Assembly: GCA_946221975.1 (NCBI GenBank)
Contig: CAMIGT010000002.1
Span: 1-14,778, forward strand
Length of the DNA: 14,778 bases
Direction: 5' to 3'
Source: an uncultured Blastococcus sp.
GTDB taxonomy: Bacteria > Actinomycetota > Actinomycetes > Mycobacteriales > Antricoccaceae
Both the position numbers and the translations under genes were made by a program. The notes beneath the pieces were generated by a model, which did no database searches, was not told the DNA's origin, and worked only from the letters and a program-made list of their open reading frames with translations. Positions 1-8,390 of this stretch are shown here, piece after piece. How positions within the stretch are numbered: the stretch's first letter is position 1; each line of letters opens with the position of its first letter.

Positions 1-584
1 GGTTCGCCGATGACGAGGCGAAGCGGGCGGCCGGCAAGCAGCCCGAACTGCTCAAGCCGAGCCCAGGTCTGGGCGATCTGAGAGCTGGGTAGGCCGGACT
101 CCAGGCTGGCCAGCAGCCGCCGCGCGTCGGTTCGGCGGTGCGCCATCGTGACCGAGCGGATCCCGTGTGCCGCAGCGAGCAGCTGCGCCGCGGCGTCGAG
201 TACGGCGACGCCGTCGTCGCGTACCGGGGTCGGCGTTCGCGAGGCGACGACGAGATGCAGCCGGCTGCCCGGAAGCAGCACCGTGCGGGCCCGCGCGGTC
301 CAGCGCCCGATCGTCATGACGCGGTCGCCGTCGTTGGCCGGCGCCAGCTCCTGCCAGAGCAGTCGCAGCGGTGCGCGACCGGTCGTTGCGACCGGCGTGC
401 CACCTTCGTCGTAGAGCACGGCCGACCCGTCGCAGTGCGCCGCCACTCGAGCGACGAGTGCGCCGACGGGATCGTGCGTGCCCAGCGTGCTCAGTAGGTC
501 CTGATGCAACCGCAACGCCTGGTCGAGGCGCGCCACCGTGCCCTGGGCGTCGCCGGACGGATCTTCGCTGGCCGCGCCGTCCAT
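1..584 (-). CDS. PucR/CdaR-like transcriptional regulator, N-terminal part (runs off left edge)
   Basis: Reading the minus strand from the ATG at 584-582 gives 194 codons without a stop up to the left edge, so this is the N-terminal part of a longer protein. The start has a GTGAGG element only 3 bases upstream, so the exact start is moderately certain. The fragment begins MDGAASEDPSGDAQGTVARL, followed by a short helix and then a GAF-like stretch (LGTHDPVGALVARVAAHCDG, then SAVLYDEGG). A region containing ARRLLASLESGL and LEQFGLLAGRPLRLVIGE resembles the central part of PucR-type regulators. The HTH_30 DNA-binding domain expected at the C-terminus lies outside the window. It is transcribed away from the hyuA-led cluster, the usual arrangement for a local regulator of a catabolic operon. 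The family call is from recalled sequence style and is tentative; the reading frame itself is well supported. Confidence 0.7.
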   Translation of the reverse strand, partial: MDGAASEDPSGDAQGTVARLDQALRLHQDLLSTLGTHDPVGALVARVAAHCDGSAVLYDEGGTPVATTGRAPLRLLWQELAPANDGDRVMTIGRWTARARTVLLPGSRLHLVVASRTPTPVRDDGVAVLDAAAQLLAAAHGIRSVTMAHRRTDARRLLASLESGLPSSQIAQTWARLEQFGLLAGRPLRLVIGE

Positions 585-780
585 TAACCTCACCCTGACT
601 ACGTCGATTGGGTATTCCTACAACCAGGATCGCGGATCTTCGTGTCTGTCACAATGACGTCGCCGCCGATCGGGGTCAGGCTGGCCGCAACTCGCGTCGA
701 TGAGAGGCAGGACCGTCTGCCTCGCGACCACTCTTCCAGGCGGTGAGAGCCGCGCTCGCGACCATCGGGAGGCAGGCAGC
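585..780. promoter_or_regulatory. Divergent intergenic region between the regulator and hyuA
   Basis: This 196-base gap must hold the promoters of both the minus-strand regulator and the plus-strand hyu cluster. I see no convincing -35/-10 pair. A perfect 7-base inverted repeat (GAGGCAG, 6-base spacer, CTGCCTC) lies at 704-723. GAGGCAGG recurs at 770-777 beside the hyuA start. The hyuA ribosome-binding site GGGAGG is at 767-772, 8 bases before the ATG. Confidence 0.4.
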
Positions 781-2780
781 ATGCCCAGTAAACGAGTCGC
801 CGTAGATGTCGGAGGCACTTTCACCGATGTCTGCATCTTCGACCAGGACAGCCATCAGGTGTCGGTCACCAAGGTCCCCTCGACGCCGGACGACCCGATG
901 GTCGCGGTGCTCAACGGCGTGGAGCGCGGCGAGGTCGACCTGCGCCAGGTGGGCCTGTTTTCGCACGGCACGACGGTCGCAACCAACGCTCTGATCACCC
1001 GCCGGTTTCCTTCTGCAGCGATGGTCACGACGAAGGGCTTTCGCGATGTCATCGAGATCCGCGACGGCACTAAGGACGACCTGTGGGATGCCTACAAGGA
1101 CGTCTCTGGGCCCTACATCCGGCGCCGCGACCGTGTCGAGGTCACCGAGCGGGTCTCCTACGAAGGTGCGGTGCTCACCCCGCTCGACGAGCAGGAGGCG
1201 CGCGAGGTCGCGGCGCTACTGCGCCGGCGCGGCGTGCGCACCGTGGCCGTCTGCTTCATCAACTCCTACGCCAACCCGGCCAACGAGATCCGGATGCGCG
1301 AGATCCTGACCGAGGAGCTGCCGGACGCGACGATCTCGACCTCGGCCGAGATCCTTCCGGAGATCTTCGAACACGATCGTTTCAACACCACCGTCGCCAA
1401 CGCCGTACTCGCCCCACTGGTGTCCGGATACGTCGGACGCCTGGCCGACAAGCTCGCCGACGGCGGGTACGGCGGAGACCTGCTGCTGCTGCACTCCGGT
1501 ATCCGGTGCGGCTGGCCGCCTCGGGCATCGCCGCGGGCGCGATCGCCGCCCGGCACATCGCGGCGCAGTGCGGCTACGACAACGCCATCGGGCTGGACAT
1601 GGGCGGCACCAGCACCGACATCTCGCTGGTGTACGGCGGCGAGCTGCGCGTGACCAAGGAGTGGTCGGTCGAGTTCGGCCATCCGATCATCTTCCCGTCG
1701 ATCGAGGTGCTGACCATCGGAGCGGGCGGCGGGTCGCTGGCCTACATCGACGAAGCGGGCTCGCTGCGCAACGGCCCGCAGTCGGCCGGCGCCGATCCGG
1801 GCCCCGCGTGCTACGACAGCGGCGGGGCACAGCCGACGAACAGCGACGCCAACCTCGCCCTCGGCCGGCTCGGCACCTCGCTCGCCGGCGGGGCGAAGCT
1901 GCTGCGCACCGACCTTGCCGAGCAGGCCATCGATCGCGACATCGCCGGCCCGCTGTCGATGTCGACCGAGGAGGCCGCCGACGCGATCCTGAAGGTCGCC
2001 AACGCCAACATGGCCGACGCCGTACGACTGATCTCGATCCGCCGCGGCTACGACCCGCGCGACTTCGCACTGGTCGCCTTCGGGGGCGCGGGCGCACTGC
2101 ACGGCGCCGACGTCGCTCGCGAGCTCGGCATCCCGGTCGTCATCGTGCCGCCCAACCCGGGCGTGACCTCGGCGCTGGGCTGCCTGCTGGTCGACATCCG
2201 CCACGATCTGTCGGCGATGTTCAGCCAGCTCGCGGGCGACACCGACGAGGCGACGCTCGACGAGGCGTACGCCGCGCTAGAGGCGGAGGCGACCACGCGC
2301 CTGCGGGCCGAGGGGGTCGGCGATGCCAACATCGTGCTGCAGCGCACCGCGTCGATGCGCTACCGCGGTCAGTGGCGCTCGCTGACCGTGCAGGCCGGGC
2401 GCGGCGCGGGCTCGCTGGCCGACCTCGTCGCGCTGTTTCACGAGCAGCACGAGCAGGAGTACGCCTTCCGGCAGGACTCCCAGCCGGTCGAGATCTACCA
2501 GATCGGGCTCACCGCGATCGGGACGACGCCCAAGCCGGAGTTCGCCCCGGCCACCCTGGACCCGGATGCGAAGGCCCAGCCCCGCGAGACGCGTCGCGTC
2601 TACTTCGCGCAGACCGGCTGGCAGGAGGTCGATGTCTACGACCGCGACGACCTGCCAGCGGGGGTGAAGCTGACGGGGCCGGTGGTGATCGACCAGCTCG
2701 ACGCGACGACCGTCGTACCCCCGGACACCCGAGCCGAGGTCGACGAGTGGCACAACATCCGCATCCACCTGGAGGACTGA
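781..2780 (+). pseudogene. hyuA: Hydantoinase/oxoprolinase subunit A, interrupted by an internal deletion and frameshift near 1500
   Basis: The HyuA family is the ATP-binding (ASKHA-fold) subunit of ATP-dependent hydantoinases, 5-oxoprolinases and acetone/acetophenone carboxylases, and acts with HyuB in the cytoplasm. The start at 781 follows GGGAGG. The protein opens RVAVDVGGTFTDVCIFD, the N-terminal phosphate-binding motif, and continues well to LLLLHSG (ending about 1501). That frame then becomes arginine- and proline-rich and stops at 1653. From about 1502 the third frame carries the continuation YPVRLAASGIAAGAI, then GLDMGGTSTDISLVYGGE, SAGADPGPACYDSGG, ISIRRGYDPRDFALVAFGGA and the C-terminus to the stop at 2780. 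Family members have about 10-12 residues (a GGVMT...R segment) between HSG and YPVR. A deletion of that size plus one base, rather than a single-base slip, fits best. Without it the two parts would make a normal-length protein of roughly 675 residues. It may be a real pseudogene or an assembly fault. Confidence 0.85.
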
Positions 2781-2781
2781 G

Positions 2782-4800
2782 ATGCCAGATATGCCTGAGA
2801 AAAAGGCGCAACCGTCGACGGGTACGACGCCGCGGCCGCTGGAGGTCCCCGGCGTCGACCCGGTCACCTTCGAGGTGCTCAAGAACGCGTTCGTCACGGC
2901 GGTCGATCTGATGAGCGAGCAGATCATGCGCACCTGCTACTCGTTCGTCATCTACGCGCGCGACTTCTCCTCCGCGCTGTGCGATGCCGAGGGCAACACG
3001 GTCATGCAGGGCAGCGGCGACATCGCCGTACACGTCGGAACCCTGCACTTCCAGTGCAAGGCGGTGATCGAGCAGTTCGGCAAGGACATCAACCCTGGTG
3101 ACGTGTTTGCCGTCAACGACCCGTACCGCGGCGGCACCCACATGAACGATGTCAGCTTCATCAGGCCGATCTTCGTCGGCGGCGAGATCATCGGCTTCGC
3201 CCAGAACAAGGGTCACTGGGCCGACGTCGGCGGCAACGTGCCCGGCTCGTTCGACGTCAACGCGACCGAGCACTTCTCGGAGGGGCTGCGGATCACGCCG
3301 GTGCGGGTGTGGCGCGAAGGTGAGCTGATCGCCGACGTCGCGCAGCTGCTCGTCTCCAACACGCGCGCTCCCGAGATCTGCCTGGGCGACCTGCACGCGC
3401 AGTCCGAGGCGACCGGCGTGTGCGAGCGCGAGATCCTGCGCCTGGTTGACAAGTACGGCAAGGACGCGGTGGTCGCGTCGATGCAGGGTGCGCAGGACTA
3501 CGTCGAGCGCATGGTGCGGCACCGGCTCACCGAGCTGCCGACCGGCACCTGGGAGACGGTCGACTACCTTGACGCCGACCCCGCCCAGGGCGAGCGGCTG
3601 ATCCCGGTCAAGATCTCGATGACGATCGACGACGAGGGCATTCACTACGACCTGGCTGGCAGCGCCCCGGCGGTCGCGAGCTTCCTGAACTCCGGCTACG
3701 GCACCACGCATTCGGCGATCTACGCCGGCACCAAGACGTTCTTTCCCGAGGTGCCGCTGAACTCGGGCTTCTACCGGGTCGTGCAGGCCGACATCGGCGA
3801 GGAAGGAACGGTCGTCAACGCGGCCTGGCCGACCGCGGTATCCGGCTTCTGCTCCGGTCCCTACGAGAAGCTGATGAACGGCATCTTCGAGCTGTGGTCG
3901 CAGGTGATGCCCGAACGTGCGATGGCGTGCGCGTTCAACCTGGAGTACCTGCTGATCGGGGGCACCGACGCGCGCACGGACGAGGCGCCGTACTTCATGT
4001 GGTACGACTGGATGGCCGGCGGCTGGGGCGGTCGGCGGACCAAGGATGGCAGCGGCGGTACGGCGCCGGTCTTCGGTGCCGGACTTGCCGTGCAGCCGGT
4101 CGAGGGGCAGGAACGGCTCTCGCCGGTCATCACCACCGTGCACCGGATCGTCACCGACTCCGGAGGCCCCGGTGAGTTCCGCGGCGGCTTCGGCCTGGAG
4201 AAGGGCGGCATCCTCACCGACTGCGACAAGACCGTCATGTCGTACTGCTGCGACCGTGCACGATCGGTGACGTGGGGGATCGCCGGAGGACTGCCCTCGA
4301 CCCCGCACGGCGTGTGGCTCAACCGCGAGAGTGCCGACGGCCGGTTCCTGGGCGCGGCGTTCTCCAACGTCGCGGTCGGGCCGGGCGACCACTTCACCCG
4401 CCCGTCGGCCGGCGGCGGTGGGTACGGCGACCCGCTCGACCGCGACCCGGAACGGGTGCTCGAGGACGTCATCGACGAGTACGTGTCGATCGACCGCGCG
4501 GCCGCCGACTACGGCGTGGTGATCGAGGAGGTCGACCGAGACCTGCTGGAGTACCGGATCGACCGTCCGGCCACGCGCGCCCTGCGCGAGCAGATTCGCC
4601 GCGACCGCGTGGGGTGGCTCGCTGCCGACCCTGCCGAGATCGCTGCTGCGTATCGCGCGGGCGAGCTCAACATGCTCGACGTGATCCGGCGGCACGGCGT
4701 CATCCTCGACTGGGGGACCGGCGAGCTGCTGGCGCGCAGCACCGAGCAGTTCCGTGAGCTGATGCGCCGGCGTACCGCTGAGCACTGGGCCGCGGCGTAA
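2782..4800 (+). CDS. hyuB: Hydantoinase/oxoprolinase subunit B
   Basis: A 672-residue HyuB-family catalytic subunit, partner of HyuA in ATP-dependent ring opening or ketone carboxylation. The ATG at 2782 follows GGAGG (2771-2775) with 6 bases between, and lies one base after the hyuA stop, so the two are translationally coupled. The usual family landmarks appear in order: DPVTFEVLKNAFVTAVDLM near the N-terminus, then RDFSSALCDAEGNTVMQG, DVFAVNDPYRGGTHMNDVSF, GHWADVGG, and the glycine-rich GGGGYGDPLDRDPERVLEDV near the end. After this last block, where many HyuB proteins finish within about 25 residues, this one continues for a further acidic and helical tail ending in ILDWGTGELLARSTEQFREL, so it belongs to the longer HyuB subtype. 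The gene is intact, unlike its partner. Substrate unknown. Confidence 0.93.
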   Translation: MPDMPEKKAQPSTGTTPRPLEVPGVDPVTFEVLKNAFVTAVDLMSEQIMRTCYSFVIYARDFSSALCDAEGNTVMQGSGDIAVHVGTLHFQCKAVIEQFGKDINPGDVFAVNDPYRGGTHMNDVSFIRPIFVGGEIIGFAQNKGHWADVGGNVPGSFDVNATEHFSEGLRITPVRVWREGELIADVAQLLVSNTRAPEICLGDLHAQSEATGVCEREILRLVDKYGKDAVVASMQGAQDYVERMVRHRLTELPTGTWETVDYLDADPAQGERLIPVKISMTIDDEGIHYDLAGSAPAVASFLNSGYGTTHSAIYAGTKTFFPEVPLNSGFYRVVQADIGEEGTVVNAAWPTAVSGFCSGPYEKLMNGIFELWSQVMPERAMACAFNLEYLLIGGTDARTDEAPYFMWYDWMAGGWGGRRTKDGSGGTAPVFGAGLAVQPVEGQERLSPVITTVHRIVTDSGGPGEFRGGFGLEKGGILTDCDKTVMSYCCDRARSVTWGIAGGLPSTPHGVWLNRESADGRFLGAAFSNVAVGPGDHFTRPSAGGGGYGDPLDRDPERVLEDVIDEYVSIDRAAADYGVVIEEVDRDLLEYRIDRPATRALREQIRRDRVGWLAADPAEIAAAYRAGELNMLDVIRRHGVILDWGTGELLARSTEQFRELMRRRTAEHWAAA

Positions 4801-4973
4801 CCCGTCGTCCGACGTACTCGCACTGGTATACCCACCTGCGGTGGATCCGGTACCGCTATCGCGCGATTATCGGTACAGATTCCACCGCAGGTCGACATTT
4901 CATGAGTAGTGCGAAGTATCAACCAGGCGCCGGGTAGGGTCGGGGTGTCCCGTCTCACAGCCTGGAGGGCGCG
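4801..4973. promoter_or_regulatory. Spacer between hyuB and the hydrolase, holding a large palindrome
   Basis: This 173-base gap is the largest inside the cluster. It contains the 59-base imperfect palindrome listed separately, then an AT-richer stretch (about 4897-4922) that could carry a second promoter. No convincing -35/-10 pair is visible. A strong ribosome-binding site, GGAGGG, lies 4 bases before the ATG at 4974. The gap implies that the hydrolase-led genes may be expressed at a different level from hyuAB. Confidence 0.4.
4834..4892. repeat. 59-base imperfect palindrome with perfect 12-base outer arms
   Basis: The outer arms ACCTGCGGTGGA and TCCACCGCAGGT are perfect reverse complements. 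Inside them GTACCG and CGGTAC form a second matched pair, and the centre TATCGCGCGATTA is again nearly self-complementary. Left and right halves differ by about three substitutions and two single-base gaps. No T run follows on either strand, so it does not look like a standard intrinsic terminator. It may act as an RNA hairpin that protects or attenuates the hyuAB message, as a multi-dimer operator, or be a small palindromic repeat element. Confidence 0.8.
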
Positions 4974-6018
4974 ATGCCCGGTAGCGATGTCTTCACCGAT
5001 CCGGCCATCCGCGATCGCTGGCTGACCTCGTGCGCGGGCGATGAGGCGCTGCGGTCGATCGGTGCCGGCGTGCAGACCACCTTCGCGTTCGACTGCGCGC
5101 CGGATCGCCTGGTGCTGGATATCGACGACGGCCTGCCGGCACTGAGCGACGGTGAGCCGGAGTTCGTGTTATGTGCGCCGCCGGCGGTGTGGGCTGAGCT
5201 GCTCGCCGCAACGCCACGCCCGCCGTACCAGAGCTTCTTCGGCGTGCTGCGCACCGGAGACGGTCAGGTCGAGGGCGACCAGCGCGCCTTCGCGCAGTCG
5301 GTGCACGTATCACGGCATGCTCAGCGACCCTGGCCTCCAGTCGCGATACCGGATGATCGCCTTCGACCTTCCGGGCCACGGTCGATCCGACCGCCTGCCC
5401 ATCCCGATCGGCAGCTACTCCTTGACCACCGAGCTGTACGCCGACGCCATCATCGGCGTGATCGAGCGTCTCGGGTTGACCGACGTGATCGTGTCGGGGT
5501 CGTCGATGGGTGGCGAAATCTGTCTGGAGATCGCCTACCGCGCACCGGATGCCGTGCGCGGTGTGATCGCGTGTGAGGCGAGCGAGCGCGTCGAAGGGCG
5601 CCGCCAGCCGTGGGCGCGTGACCCCTACGTCAACGAGTCACTCTTCGTCCCGGAATGGGTTTACGGGATGATGGCGCCGCAGAGCCCCCAGCGGTTCAAG
5701 GACGACATCTGGTGGGGCTACTCGCAGGGCGGGTTCAACACGTTCCGCGGCGACATCGACTTCTACAGCGGCGACTGGGATGGTCGCGACAAGGTCACGC
5801 AGATCGACACCAGCAGGTGCGCGGTCGTCCTGCTCACCGGCGAGTACGACTACTCCTGCACTCCGCAGATGTCAGAGCGTACGGCGCAGCGCATCCGCGG
5901 CGCGCACTTCTGGCCGATGCCGGGGCTGGGCCACTTCCCGATGGCCGAGAACCCGGCGGAGTTCCTGCCCCACCTGCGCAAGGCGCTTGACGTTGTCGAA
6001 AGGAGCACGGATGGATGA
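4974..6018 (+). pseudogene. SCP2-like domain plus alpha/beta-hydrolase fusion, interrupted by an internal deletion and frameshift near 5306
   Basis: The start at 4974 follows GGAGGG. The first 111 or so residues (MPGSDVFTDPAIRDRW to FAQSVHV) look like an SCP2-like sterol-carrier domain. That frame then loses sense and stops at 5576. From 5308 the next frame reads YHGMLSDPGLQSRYRMIAFD and LPGHGRSD, a classical alpha/beta-hydrolase core, to the stop at 6018. The nucleophile serine lies in GSSMGG (Ser codon 5503-5505), the acid is probably Asp 5848-5850 (TGEYDY), and the histidine is 5932-5934 (GLGHFP). Missing between the halves are the interdomain linker, the first strands and the oxyanion-hole HG-type motif, by my estimate 50-65 codons. 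The gene would have encoded a fused cytoplasmic esterase or lactonase-like hydrolase, and its stop overlaps the aldehyde dehydrogenase start by 8 bases. A separate short hydrolase starting at the ATG at 5317 would lack the oxyanion strand, so I favour a broken gene or assembly gap. Confidence 0.8.
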
Positions 6019-7477
6019 GGCCCGCATGTCCATTGGCGGCGAGCGGCCGCCGGTGGATCCCGACCGCGCGATCGACGTCTACTCACCACTGACCGGGGAG
6101 GTGATCGCGGTCGTCTCCGACGCGACGCCGCAGCAGATCTCCGAAGCGGTGGGCGCGGCGCAGGCGGCGTACGACGAGCGATGGCAACGCACGAGCGGGC
6201 TCGAGCGGGCCAGGCTGATGCACCGGTTCGCCGACCTGCTCGACGAGTACGCCGACGAGATCGGCACGCTGGAGTCGCGCGACAATGGCAAGCTGGTGCG
6301 CGAGACGACGTCGCAGGCGCACTTCGCCGCGCGCAACTACCGCTTCTTCGCGGGCCTCGCGGACAAGCTGCATGGCCGCACGGTTCCCATGGATAGCTGG
6401 GATACTTTTGACTACACGACGCGGGAGCCGGTCGGGGTGGCGGCGCTGATCACGGCATGGAACTCGCCGATGCAGCTGCTGGCCAACAAGCTCGCCCCGG
6501 CGCTCGCCGCGGGCTGCACCGTGGTCATCAAGCCGAGCGAGCTGGCCCCACTGAGCACCGTCCGCATTGTCGATCTGCTGGCCGAAGCCGGGTTCCCGGA
6601 CGGCGTGCTCAATGTAGTGACCGGCGGCGCGGAGGCCGGATCTGCGCTCGTCACCGACCCGCGGCTCGGCCGGATCAGCTTCACCGGGTCGGTCCCGGTC
6701 GGCCAGCAGATCGCCCGGCTCGCGGCCGAGAACCTGACCCCGGTGACGCTCGAGCTGGGCGGGAAGTCGGCCAACATCATCTTCTCCGACGCCGATCTGG
6801 ACCGCGCGGTCGTCGGTGCGGTCGCTGGGATCTTCGCGGCGGGCGGCCAGACCTGCATCGCGGGAAGCCGGCTGCTGGTGCACGAGTCGATCGCCGACGA
6901 GATCGAGCAGCGTCTCGCCGAACGCGTCCGCGCCATCGTGCTGGGTGACCCATCGAGCAGTACGACGCACATGGGCCCGGTGGCATCGCTTGGCCAGCGC
7001 GACCGCATCCTGTCGATGATCGAGGGTGCCAAGCGCGACGGCGCGCGGCTCGTCGCCGGCGGCGGTACGCCGAGCGATACCCGCGGCTACTTCGTTGAGC
7101 CGACCGTCTTCGCCGACGTACCGCTCGAGTCAGAGCTGGCCCGCGAGGAGGTCTTCGGTCCTGTGCTCGCGGTCATCCGGTTCCGAACGGAACATGAGGC
7201 CGTCGAGATTGCCAACAGCACCGACTTCGGCTTGGCTGCGGGGATCTGGACGCGCGATCTGTCGCGCGCACACCGCGTGGCCCGCGAGGTGATCTGCGGA
7301 ACGGTGTGGGTCAACACCTATCGCCAGAGTGCGGCCCAGGCGCCGTTCGGCGGCGTGAAGAAGTCCGGCTACGGGCGCGAGCGGGGGATCGAGGCGATCG
7401 AGGAGTACCTGCGCACCAAGAACGTGCTGATCGACCTGTCCGACGAGGTCCGCGACCCGTTTCAGATCCGGACGTGA
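6011..7477 (+). CDS. NAD(P)+-dependent aldehyde dehydrogenase
   Basis: A complete 488-residue member of the aldehyde dehydrogenase superfamily, which oxidises aldehydes to carboxylic acids. I chose the ATG at 6011 because AAAGGAG lies just upstream; the open frame continues further upstream only inside the hydrolase. An in-frame ATG at 6026 is possible. The cofactor-binding region WNSPMQLLANKLAPALAAGC and VVIKPSE is present, followed by FTGSVPVG, the general-base Glu248 in TLELGGKSAN, and the catalytic Cys282 in GGQTCIAGSR, 34 residues apart as in the family. PFGGVKKSGYGRERG and EEYLRTKNVLI close the protein. The start overlaps the hydrolase stop by 8 bases and 10 bases separate its stop from the next start, so it sits inside a coupled operon. 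Specific substrate unknown; a semialdehyde or hydroxy-aldehyde released by the upstream hydrolases is a reasonable inference. Confidence 0.93.
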   Translation: MDEARMSIGGERPPVDPDRAIDVYSPLTGEVIAVVSDATPQQISEAVGAAQAAYDERWQRTSGLERARLMHRFADLLDEYADEIGTLESRDNGKLVRETTSQAHFAARNYRFFAGLADKLHGRTVPMDSWDTFDYTTREPVGVAALITAWNSPMQLLANKLAPALAAGCTVVIKPSELAPLSTVRIVDLLAEAGFPDGVLNVVTGGAEAGSALVTDPRLGRISFTGSVPVGQQIARLAAENLTPVTLELGGKSANIIFSDADLDRAVVGAVAGIFAAGGQTCIAGSRLLVHESIADEIEQRLAERVRAIVLGDPSSSTTHMGPVASLGQRDRILSMIEGAKRDGARLVAGGGTPSDTRGYFVEPTVFADVPLESELAREEVFGPVLAVIRFRTEHEAVEIANSTDFGLAAGIWTRDLSRAHRVAREVICGTVWVNTYRQSAAQAPFGGVKKSGYGRERGIEAIEEYLRTKNVLIDLSDEVRDPFQIRT

Positions 7478-7487
7478 GAGGAGCACC

Positions 7488-8390
7488 ATGACAGCGACCG
7501 TGGGGCTGTGCGGCCTCGGTCAGATGGGCATCGAGATCGCCGGAAGGCTGGCGCGCGAGTACGACGTGATCGCGGTCGACCTCGACGAGCAGCGGCGCGC
7601 GCTCGCCGACGAGATCGACCGGGTGCGCACCTCCTCGTCGCTGGACGAGTTGCGTGACCTTGACGTGGTCGTCATGTCGTTACCGAGTCCGGCGGCAAGT
7701 CGCAGCGTGGTCGATGCGCTCGGATCGCTGCTGTCACAGGGAAGTTTGGTTATCGAAACGAGCACCGTGCTGCCCGGTGACGTGCGCATCTGCGGCGAGG
7801 TGCTTGCAGCACAAGGGATCGCTTTCGTCGAGGCGGCCGTGCTGTCCGGCGTCGGGCAGATGCGCGACGGCGCCGCGACGCTGCTCGTCGGCGGGCCGCC
7901 GGACGACATCGACCGCGTACGTCCGGTGCTGCAGGCAATCGCGCCGAACATCCAGCAGTACGGCGACCTCGGCACCGCGATGACCGCCAAGGTCGTCAAC
8001 AACGGTGTCGCGCACGCCGTGATGGTGGTGCTCGTCGAGGCATTCGCGATGGCGAAGGCGCAGGGCCTCGATCTCGGGCAACTCGCCGACGTGCTCGCCC
8101 GTCCTGACGGCGGGCTGATCCGGCCGCTCACGCACCGGGTGATGGAGCGGATGGCAAGCGGCTACTACGAGGGTGGCATGCCGATGGACGCCGCGCGCAA
8201 GGACTCCACGCTCGCACTCGCGCTCGGCCAGGCATCCGGCGTACCGCTGTTTGCCACGCAGGCTGCGCAGAGCGTCTACGACATCGCGCTTGCACATGGC
8301 CTGGCCCGTCAGGACTATTCGGCGATTGCGACGCTGTGGGAGCAGTGGGCCGACACCGAGCTGAAGTTCGAGAGGAGCATTTATGAGTGA
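7488..8390 (+). CDS. NAD(P)-dependent beta-hydroxyacid dehydrogenase (3-hydroxyisobutyrate dehydrogenase family)
   Basis: A complete 300-residue protein with the two-domain layout of the family. An N-terminal Rossmann fold opens TATVGLCGLGQMGIEIAG (GxGxxG at residues 9-14). The hydroxyacid-interacting stretch VEAAVLSGVGQMRDGAATLLVGG follows, where family members usually have AxVSGG. The catalytic lysine is Lys168 in AKVVNNG, and a helical C-terminal domain includes DAARKDSTLALALG. Such enzymes oxidise short 3-hydroxy acids (3-hydroxyisobutyrate, tartronate semialdehyde in reverse, 3-hydroxypropionate) with NAD(P)+. AGAGGAGC precedes the ATG. The stop overlaps the next gene's start by 8 bases. 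The altered SGVGQM segment in place of the usual SGG may reflect a different substrate. Together with the adjacent aldehyde dehydrogenase it could take an alcohol to an acid. Confidence 0.9.
   Translation: MTATVGLCGLGQMGIEIAGRLAREYDVIAVDLDEQRRALADEIDRVRTSSSLDELRDLDVVVMSLPSPAASRSVVDALGSLLSQGSLVIETSTVLPGDVRICGEVLAAQGIAFVEAAVLSGVGQMRDGAATLLVGGPPDDIDRVRPVLQAIAPNIQQYGDLGTAMTAKVVNNGVAHAVMVVLVEAFAMAKAQGLDLGQLADVLARPDGGLIRPLTHRVMERMASGYYEGGMPMDAARKDSTLALALGQASGVPLFATQAAQSVYDIALAHGLARQDYSAIATLWEQWADTELKFERSIYE

Noticed and set aside
1083..1500. Treating the 3' part of hyuA as a separate gene starting at 1083
   Set aside because: Between 1083 and about 1500 this frame is arginine-rich nonsense overlapping the well-conserved N-terminal HyuA frame; only the part after about 1502 is genuine.
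2509..4785. A 758-codon open frame on the minus strand opposite hyuB
   Set aside because: It is a by-product of high GC and the strong codon bias of hyuB; its Arg/Val/Asp-rich translation has no domain pattern, whereas hyuB on the plus strand matches its family throughout.
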